Part shown: piece by piece, positions 23,678 to 28,793 of the stretch | Numbering within the stretch: the stretch's first letter is position 1 | Layout: each line of letters starts with the position of its first letter | NCBI GenBank assembly: GCA_965370365.1 | Contig: CBDUSP010000014.1 | Span: 1 to 28,793 of the forward strand | Source of the DNA: DAIDHZ01 sp965370365 | GTDB taxonomy: Bacteria; Chlamydiota; Chlamydiia; Chlamydiales; SM23-39 | Length of the DNA stretch: 28,793 nucleotides | Direction: 5' to 3' | The notes under the pieces: model-generated | What the model was told of the DNA's origin: nothing | The model's database searches: none | Seen by the model: the letters and a program-made list of their open reading frames with translations, nothing else | Translations under genes and position numbers: made by a program

Positions 23678-24658
23678 ATGACGGTAACAAATAACGGGTC
23701 TTCAGGAGCTTTAGCAATTGCGAAGACAGCGGGTGCTACTTTAGCAGCACGTGCAGCCATAGGAGAAGTTACACCAAACGCGACATCGACAACAAAAGCG
23801 GTTGCTGCCGGTATTCTAGGAGCTGCTGCTAGCTGTGTGGTGAGTCCTAATCAAGGATCGATGTCGAGAGTTTGTACTGCGCTCGTGACGACTGCTTTCA
23901 GTGAGTTTTTTATCAATGCTTTGATGCCGAGCAATTCTCTGAGTCACGACATCCCGTTCACGAATGATTGTTCTAAGGGGCCTCAGAAAAAGGATCCGTC
24001 TCAGGAAGAGACTCAATCTCAGTCATCGGAGCAGTCTCAGGAACAGTCTCCGCAACAGCCTCCGACTACGACTCAGCAACAGAATCAAGAAGAGACTCAA
24101 TCTCAGTCATCGGAGCAGTCTGCGTCTTCGCCTAAGTCTCCGACAACGACTAAGCCTGAGGAAGAGGAACAGCCTCAGCCTCCGACTACGACTCAGCAAC
24201 AGAATCAGGTAGAGAATCAGTCTCAGTCATCGGAGCAGTCTGCGTCTTCGCCTAAGTCTCCGACAACGACTAAGCCTGAGGAAGAGGAACAGCCTCAGCC
24301 TTTGCCTACGGGAGAGCCTCAGTCACAGGAAACGTCTACGACTACTACTACGACTCAGCAACAGTCTCAGGCATCGGATCAGTCTCAGGAACAGTCTCCG
24401 ACTACGTCTACGACTACTACTACGACTCAGCAACAGCCTCAGTCTACGACTACGGTAGATCCTAAGTCTCCGACTACGCCTGCGATAGCGACTACGACTT
24501 CGCCTCAGCAAGGCGCGCCCTCGCGGAAAGAACAGCGTCTGCTAGATGATCAAGAAGCAAAAAAGCGCTACGAAGAGATCTCGGCAGCTTGTAGAGAGGC
24601 CACAAAACTACACAGAGAAGGGGGGTCTCAGGAGGGTAACGGTAATACATCGTCGTAG
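23678..24658 (+). CDS. Thr/Gln/Ser/Pro-rich repeat protein with hydrophobic N-terminus (candidate secreted effector)
   Basis: A 326-residue protein in three parts. Residues about 1-90 contain two moderately hydrophobic stretches (KAVAAGILGAAASCVV and CTALVTTAFSEFFINAL). Residues about 100-280 are low-complexity and surely disordered, built from Thr runs, QQQ, SQSSEQS and PEEEEQPQP, with a tandem 40-residue repeat. The last 45 residues form a charged helix (EAKKRYEEISAACREATKLH) that resembles the C-terminus of the Inc-like protein at 27011. The ATG at 23678 has GGAGGGAA just upstream. The layout suggests a membrane-inserted, host-exposed protein with a mucin-like spacer; this is inference. 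It heads the Inc-like gene cluster. Repeat number is likely to vary between strains. Confidence 0.7.
   Translation: MTVTNNGSSGALAIAKTAGATLAARAAIGEVTPNATSTTKAVAAGILGAAASCVVSPNQGSMSRVCTALVTTAFSEFFINALMPSNSLSHDIPFTNDCSKGPQKKDPSQEETQSQSSEQSQEQSPQQPPTTTQQQNQEETQSQSSEQSASSPKSPTTTKPEEEEQPQPPTTTQQQNQVENQSQSSEQSASSPKSPTTTKPEEEEQPQPLPTGEPQSQETSTTTTTTQQQSQASDQSQEQSPTTSTTTTTTQQQPQSTTTVDPKSPTTPAIATTTSPQQGAPSRKEQRLLDDQEAKKRYEEISAACREATKLHREGGSQEGNGNTSS
24061..24300 (+). repeat. Two tandem 120-bp coding repeats
   Basis: Copy 1 is 24061-24180 and copy 2 is 24181-24300. There are 4 mismatches by eye, all in the first half; the second 60 bases are identical. The unit keeps the reading frame (40 residues). Partial units with the same words flank it on both sides. 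Confidence 0.95.
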
Positions 24659-24689
24659 AACGGCGCTTTAGCTGCTAACTCATAAGCAT

Positions 24690-24755
24690 TTGCTAGTTGG
24701 TTTGGGTGTAAACCACCTTATCAACTAGCAATTCTATAAAAAGAAGATTTTATAG
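24690..24755 (+). terminator. Two hairpins downstream of the repeat-protein gene, possible terminator
   Basis: The first hairpin has perfect 10-bp arms, TTGCTAGTTG (24690-24699) and CAACTAGCAA (24722-24731), with an inner GGTTT/AAACC pair. The second has 8-bp arms CTATAAAA/TTTTATAG (24734-24755) and is followed by a T-rich stretch. Together they plausibly terminate transcription before the next gene. Confidence 0.5.
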
Positions 24756-24831
24756 TTAATTTGTTTTTTTTGTTCTTTTTTAAGATGTTTTGATTTACAG
24801 TCTTTTTAAAGTATTTTTGGAAAGGTTTATT

Positions 24832-25920
24832 ATGTCTATTTCGTCTGAATTTTTTAATGAGCAAGAGAGTTCTCTTTTTGCTGCTGGAGATGCAGGGGTT
24901 TCTGTTATACAAACCCCCTCTCAAAGTTCTCTCAGCTTTGCTGAGTGCCCGACATCTGCTAAAGTTTCAAGGGCTGCATTGACTGCAATTGCAGTTGGGC
25001 TTCCTTTAGCTGGGCTTGTTTCTGGCAATCCGGCTTTGTTTGCATTTTCTATTATTGGATCTGCTTTAAGTCTAGTTGCGGCATCTCGCATTAACGACTA
25101 TAACGATCCTCTCGAGCTTCAAAAGATGAGAGCAGAGGCTCCCCTCCTTTCTTGGACGCAGCTGACAAATAAGCATGATCTCAGCCGTTTAAATCAGGTG
25201 CTCTCTCTTGGAGAAATCAGCCTCAAGTTCCAAGCGAACTATCAGGGCCGTCTTTTCTCTGACATTGTTTATAACTATTCTCTTTCAACGATTGATAAAT
25301 ACCAACTTGCAAGTTTTTCAGAAAATAGCTTTTTGAAAACCTGTTTTTTGAGGGAAATGAAGCAATTTCCTCTTTCCACTTTGCGTGCCTGGTATTCGCA
25401 AGGGTGGGGCCTTGGAAACTTCCCTTATCGCGGTATTCTCCCGGCAAGACAGATGGACGCTTTCCTCGACATTCGTGCTCATTTAATCAACGCCGATACA
25501 AAAAAATCGCAATCACTTCAAGTGCTTGATTATCAGTTCCCATATCGTATGGACATATGGGTTCAAGAGCTTAATTCTAAAGAACTTGATATCTCCTGGA
25601 AGGTACGCGAGAATGGAAAACAGGTAGAGGACGCTGTAAAAGATGCCTATACCTATGAGATTTTAATGGCAACAACCTTCAGTGAAGAGCTTGAGATTAA
25701 AAAAGAGAGGGACGAGGTTGCTCTAGGTGCGCGAAGAGAGGCAGAGTCGATTGAAAGAGAGCGCCTAGAATCAGAACTTTTCTGGGAGAGGTGGGATCCA
25801 ATAAGGACTGTTCTTGCAAGCGATCAGCAGGCTTTGTATGACATGGGTGTTGTGTCCATCAAAGAGGAGCATTCTTTCCAAGAATCACTCTGTATTAAAT
25901 ATATATTGGAAATCATTTAA
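24832..25920 (+). CDS. Inc-like membrane protein, tandem paralog 1
   Basis: A 362-residue protein of an unrecognised family shared by neighbouring genes. Residues about 47-63 and 67-84 form a tight hydrophobic hairpin preceded by ECPTSAKVSRAAL and followed by NDYNDPLEL, the family signature. This bilobed hydrophobic domain is typical of chlamydial inclusion-membrane proteins. A helical middle part contains STIDKYQLASFSENSFL and FLREMKQFPLSTLRAW, then GNFPYRGILPARQMD. The C-terminus is a charged, probably coiled-coil stretch (KKERDEVALGARREAESIER). The ATG at 24832 has GGAAAGG upstream; an earlier ATG at 24790 lacks one. Predicted to be secreted by type III secretion into the inclusion membrane, by analogy only. 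Confidence 0.7.
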   Translation: MSISSEFFNEQESSLFAAGDAGVSVIQTPSQSSLSFAECPTSAKVSRAALTAIAVGLPLAGLVSGNPALFAFSIIGSALSLVAASRINDYNDPLELQKMRAEAPLLSWTQLTNKHDLSRLNQVLSLGEISLKFQANYQGRLFSDIVYNYSLSTIDKYQLASFSENSFLKTCFLREMKQFPLSTLRAWYSQGWGLGNFPYRGILPARQMDAFLDIRAHLINADTKKSQSLQVLDYQFPYRMDIWVQELNSKELDISWKVRENGKQVEDAVKDAYTYEILMATTFSEELEIKKERDEVALGARREAESIERERLESELFWERWDPIRTVLASDQQALYDMGVVSIKEEHSFQESLCIKYILEII

Positions 25921-25992
25921 ATAATTCTTTCGGGCGCAGTAAATCGCTACATTATGATATTATTCCCTCAAAAGTTTATTTTTGGAGGAAAT

Positions 25993-26937
25993 ATGATGAA
26001 TTCTGCATCTCAAGTTTTTAATCAGGCAAGTCAGTGTGCAAAAAGTAGTATAGATCTGCTTTCTCGTTCTCACATTCGTAATTCGCATGGAATTACCGAT
26101 TGTCCTACGCAAGCTAAAGTCACAAGAGTGGTGCTGAATGTAATTGCAGCTACAATCGCAGTTGGCGGGGTAGTTGCGGCGATTACAATAGGACAAGTAG
26201 CTGTTTGTGCATTTTCCCTATGCTCGATTCCTTTCTCACTTTTTGCATCAAGAATTAAAGATTACGACGATCCTCTTGAGCTTCAAGCTCTCAAGCAGGA
26301 GGCCTTGCAGTCTTCGTGGTCTCAATTGATCTGTGAACATGGTTTTGATGGTTTAAGCAAGCTATTTTCTAAAGAAGAGATGAGACAGAAGTTTCAAGAA
26401 GATTATCAGAATCGTCTTTTTTCTGAAATTATTGCAGAGTGTTCCCTCGCGACGATCAAAAGGTATGAACTTGACAGTTTTTCAAAAGATAGCTTTTTGG
26501 GAACCCGATTTCTTAGGGAACTTGAAAGAGATCGCTTGAATACTTTAAGAAGATGGCACAACGAAAATTGGGGAGTAGGGTCTTTGGCCTATCGAGGGAT
26601 GTTGCCTGCCTGGCAGATGGATGATTTGATTTCTGCTCGGAGGGCCTTAATTGCAGCCGATAGAAAAAGAGAAGAGAGCCTTTGGCTTCCGCCTCGTGTG
26701 GACAAAAGGTTATCAACACAGCCGTCACGTTTAAGCAGACCTGCTGACCAACAAGTAAGAGCTCTTGGAAGAGAAGTACAAAAAAAGATAGAAGATTCTT
26801 ATGAGGATCGAATCGCGAGAGCGCCTAGCATAAGTGAAAAGAACGCGCTTCGAAACGAAAGGGATCGGGTTGCTGCGAAAGCGGGGACAGAGGCAGAGGC
26901 TCGTAAGCGTAAACGTTTGGAGTCAAAGATTCTCTGA
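25993..26937 (+). CDS. Inc-like membrane protein, tandem paralog 2
   Basis: A 314-residue close paralog of the gene at 24832. It keeps DCPTQAKVTRVVL, a hydrophobic hairpin at about 44-84, KDYDDPLELQALKQEA, ATIKRYELDSFSKDSFL, FLRELERDRLNTLRRW and YRGMLPAWQMD. GGAGG stands 4 bases before the ATG at 25993, deciding the start over the ATG at 25954. It ends in KRLESKIL; in paralog 1 the matching place reads ERLESELFWER, and the stop TGA here falls where paralog 1 has the Trp codon TGG. Its C-terminus may thus have been shortened by a nonsense change. The stop codon lies inside a perfect 11-bp hairpin. Function unknown; inclusion-membrane location inferred. Confidence 0.7.
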   Translation: MMNSASQVFNQASQCAKSSIDLLSRSHIRNSHGITDCPTQAKVTRVVLNVIAATIAVGGVVAAITIGQVAVCAFSLCSIPFSLFASRIKDYDDPLELQALKQEALQSSWSQLICEHGFDGLSKLFSKEEMRQKFQEDYQNRLFSEIIAECSLATIKRYELDSFSKDSFLGTRFLRELERDRLNTLRRWHNENWGVGSLAYRGMLPAWQMDDLISARRALIAADRKREESLWLPPRVDKRLSTQPSRLSRPADQQVRALGREVQKKIEDSYEDRIARAPSISEKNALRNERDRVAAKAGTEAEARKRKRLESKIL

Positions 26938-26961
26938 AAAGCTTCTTTTTAGCTTTTCAGA
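26933..26961 (+). terminator. Perfect 11-bp hairpin over the stop codon, possible terminator
   Basis: The arms are TCTGAAAAGCT (26933-26943) and AGCTTTTCAGA (26951-26961), with a T-rich 7-base loop. The stop codon TGA of the preceding gene is in the left arm. No T-run follows, so termination strength is uncertain. Confidence 0.5.
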
Positions 26962-27010
26962 AATTCTGATGAGGGCATATAAGGCTCCTCAAAAAATAGG
27001 GAGAAAGACG

Positions 27011-27943
27011 ATGTCGACACAAGTATCAAATACCTCAATGGTTTTAGTATCTGCTGCTGCAGGGGTCGCTGTCGTTGTAGCTCATACAATCGCTGAATCC
27101 CATTTGCGCGGCGGTGCACCTATATGGGAACACATGACAGGTGATAAGGTGAACAGGGCGAGTATTGCTTGCTTGACAGGATGTGCTGCTGCCTATGCGG
27201 TTCAGAAACGTGATCCAACAGCCGGTGTTATTGCTTTGTTTAGTATGGCTACTTTAACTCATCTGCATAGCATTAAAGATCATCAAGATCCTAGCGAACT
27301 GCTTGCATTGGTAAACCAGTACAAGGATGGTCAGCATTCTGTTTCACAAATCCTGTCTGAAGTATCTTTTGCAACCATTCAGAAGTATAAGCTTAATTCA
27401 CTTTTGAAAGATCGTTTTTTAACGCAGACGAACAATCTAATGCCAGCAGAGAAGCAAGTTGAATTTGAAAGTACATTTCAGAATCAGTCTTTTTTACAAA
27501 TCCTGTCTGTGTTCTCTCCTGAAATCATTCAGAAGCATGGGCTTACTGTACTTGCGAAAGATAGTTTTTTAACAAAGAAGTTTTTGTCTGAGATACGTGC
27601 AGATCCTATAGGGTTTCTTAAGTATTTGCTCAAGGCGGAACGACAGGACAGGGAATTCTATAAGGAATGCATATCGGTGTCTACGGATCAACAACAGAAT
27701 ACATGGGAAAAGTTACTTGAGATCTGCAGTACACTTATGGCAGCAGAAGGGGGAAAAAAAGAACAACTGGAGTTAAACATCAAGAACTCTCAATCGGGCT
27801 TTGTTCAGCCAACATCCCTTGAGGAAGCTAATCAAGCAGCACAAAAGAGCTACGAAGATATCGAGGAAGCTTGTAAAAAATGGGTGTTTGAGTTGTTTCC
27901 AAGCGCACCAGCTGTCAGCTCACAAGCATTTGCGTGTGGATGA
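27011..27943 (+). CDS. Inc-like membrane protein, tandem paralog 3 with duplicated middle motif
   Basis: A 310-residue, more distant member of the tandem family. Hydrophobic stretches lie at about 8-26, 47-63 and 69-84. The signature after them is KDHQDPSELLAL, matching DYDDPLEL of the neighbours. The middle motif occurs twice: SFATIQKYKLNSLLKDRFL (about 120-138) and SPEIIQKHGLTVLAKDSFL (about 173-191), each the counterpart of the single STIDKYQL...SFL motif in paralog 1. The C-terminus EEANQAAQKSYEDIEEACKK resembles the end of the repeat protein at 23678. The ATG at 27011 follows GGGAG; longer frames from 26834 run into the previous gene and are rejected. Function unknown; inclusion-membrane location inferred. 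Confidence 0.7.
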   Translation: MSTQVSNTSMVLVSAAAGVAVVVAHTIAESHLRGGAPIWEHMTGDKVNRASIACLTGCAAAYAVQKRDPTAGVIALFSMATLTHLHSIKDHQDPSELLALVNQYKDGQHSVSQILSEVSFATIQKYKLNSLLKDRFLTQTNNLMPAEKQVEFESTFQNQSFLQILSVFSPEIIQKHGLTVLAKDSFLTKKFLSEIRADPIGFLKYLLKAERQDREFYKECISVSTDQQQNTWEKLLEICSTLMAAEGGKKEQLELNIKNSQSGFVQPTSLEEANQAAQKSYEDIEEACKKWVFELFPSAPAVSSQAFACG

Positions 27944-27967
27944 GGGGACTTACACGTCCCCTCATCC
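27938..27967 (+). terminator. Perfect 12-bp hairpin over the stop codon
   Basis: The arms are GGATGAGGGGAC (27938-27949) and GTCCCCTCATCC (27956-27967), with loop TTACAC. The stop TGA (27941-27943) lies in the left arm. There is no T-run after it. It may terminate or protect the 3' end of the transcript. Confidence 0.55.
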
Positions 27968-28009
27968 ACTACTTCTGTGAAGTTTCTGCGAGAGCCTCTG
28001 GCTCTGAGG

Positions 28010-28141
28010 CCTCTTTCTTTGATGATATGGCTCGCAAAAATCAACTCTAGGGGATCTGAATTTTCTGGAAGGTGCGCGAGCAAGGAAGAAAGATAGAGGC
28101 TTCTCTAAAAGCTTTCTTCCTTTTAGGTTTTCAAAAAGTCT
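28010..28141 (+). pseudogene. Decayed C-terminal fragment of an Inc-like paralog
   Basis: Read in one frame from about 28061, this gives FWKVREQGRKIEASLKAF and a stop at 28139-28141. It matches SWKVRENGKQVEDAVKDA of paralog 1 (DNA around 25597-25650). DNA similarity extends upstream to about 28025 but crosses frames and in-frame stops, showing small deletions. No start or hydrophobic domain remains. It indicates that a further paralog once stood between the genes at 27011 and 28185. Confidence 0.65.
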
Positions 28142-28184
28142 AGTGTGAGCATAGAATACTCCCAAAAAAATAGGGAGAAATACT

Positions 28185-28793
28185 ATGTCGATACAAACAT
28201 CCAAGAATTCAGTCGCTTTAATAACATCTAGCCTAGCAGCAGGTGCTGCAGCTGCAGCTGCGCATGTGATTATTGAACCTAAGGTTCGTGGTTGTAATTC
28301 TATACTATCCCAACCAACGTCTCTTAAAGTTGTAAGAGTGGTTGCAACTGCTCTTACTACAACCGTGGTGACCTATTTCTCCCAACAAGACAATCCTCTT
28401 GCTGCCGGACTGTCTTTTCTTGGCGGTGCAGTCCTTGAAAGCTGTTTGTACAAGACGAATGATATCGCAGATACGCGTGAGCTTGCTGGATTGCGGGCGA
28501 GTGCACAACGGATGTCATGAAACGCTTATGAGTAAATACGGTCTTGATCAGCTTGATACCTATCTAGAAGAAGGAGACGGTCCCGCGAAGTTTACACAAT
28601 GGTGCGATGAGGAGAAGAAAATGCTAACCCAGGTGTTCGCAGAGTATCCTCGAAAGACGATTACCAAGTACAAGCTTGCTGCGTTTGAGGAAGGTGGTTG
28701 TCTTGGGAGGTGTCTTAACAGAGAAGCTAGAAAAAATCCTCTGAATTTTTTACAGAATGTAAAAACTCAGCAATTGGACGGATTACTCTCTCC
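28185..28793 (+). pseudogene. Inc-like paralog 4, frameshifted and cut by the window end
   Basis: The first frame (28185-28520, 111 residues) has the family layout: hydrophobic block at about 9-30, QPTSLKVVRVVATAL with a second hydrophobic hairpin, then NDIADTRELAGLRASA. It stops at TGA 28518-28520. Homology then continues in a different frame from about 28512 to the window end: CHETLMSKYGLDQL corresponds to SWSQLICEHGFDGL of paralog 2, followed by KTITKYKLAAFEEGGCL and NPLNFLQN. One extra base (or two missing) near 28505-28512 would explain it. GGGAG precedes the ATG at 28185. It may be a true pseudogene, a sequencing error or a programmed shift; the 3' end lies outside the window. Confidence 0.7.

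Noticed and set aside
24061..24300. Tandem repeats as a possible CRISPR array
   Set aside because: The units are contiguous 120-bp in-frame coding repeats without spacers or cas genes; they encode low-complexity protein.
23964..24511. Arg/Ser-rich frames on both strands across the repeat region
   Set aside because: They are off-frame readings of the Thr/Gln-rich repeats, without ribosome sites; composition is dictated by the real gene.
26834..27010. Extended N-terminus of the Inc-like gene at 27011
   Set aside because: It would overlap the previous gene and its stop hairpin; GGGAG before 27011 and similarity to the start of the gene at 28185 fix the start.

Overview
The window most likely comes from a chromosome of the phylum Chlamydiae, probably an environmental (Waddlia/Parachlamydia-type) member. 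The main evidence is gene order: a biotin-protein ligase beside rodA, and a SWIM/SNF2 helicase directly upstream of mreB, both pairings I recall from Chlamydia. Other support is a tail-specific protease, a BamE-like lipoprotein, POT transporters and many proteins with paired hydrophobic segments that resemble inclusion-membrane (Inc) proteins. The species assignment is inference.

Layout. 1-299 holds one arm of a palindromic repeat and an AT-rich leader. 300-8165 carries the protease Tsp, a convergent membrane protein with a RING-like cysteine/histidine pattern, an outer-membrane barrel, and a probable leftward operon of two tandem POT transporters plus a VOC protein. 8226-9268 is a translationally coupled pair: a small secreted peptide and a DUF2878-DUF393 (DCC) membrane protein.

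9076-13160 is an accessory island. A 225-bp direct repeat (the 3' end of the DCC gene) flanks about 2.8 kb that contains a large palindromic element, an AbiEi-like antitoxin, an AbiEii-like toxin whose C-terminus has been replaced by an alpha/beta-hydrolase piece, a compact CREST/alkaline-ceramidase-like membrane protein, and the 3' half of a tRNA-Asn. A GNAT acetyltransferase and tRNA-Phe follow.

13190-17368 has a small Inc-like protein, a YhcG/DUF1016 nuclease, birA, and a tightly coupled operon of rodA, an unknown gene and a BamE-like lipoprotein. 17445-18611 holds two leftward candidate effectors (a coiled-coil protein and a single-span protein). 18800-23376 is the SNF2-mreB operon. 23678 to the window end is a tandem cluster of related Inc-like genes: a Thr/Gln/Ser/Pro repeat protein, three intact or nearly intact paralogs, one decayed fragment and one frameshifted copy that runs off the window.

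How the genes fit together: rodA, mreB, BamE-like and Tsp are envelope and division housekeeping genes. The islands between them hold probable host-interaction proteins (RING-like protein, ceramidase-like protein, Inc-like cluster) and debris of recombination. A family of palindromic elements ending in TAAGGAGACACTGA is scattered through the gaps between these blocks. The most novel items are the mini-ceramidase-like protein, the RING-like membrane protein, the AbiEii-hydrolase chimera and the decaying Inc-like array.
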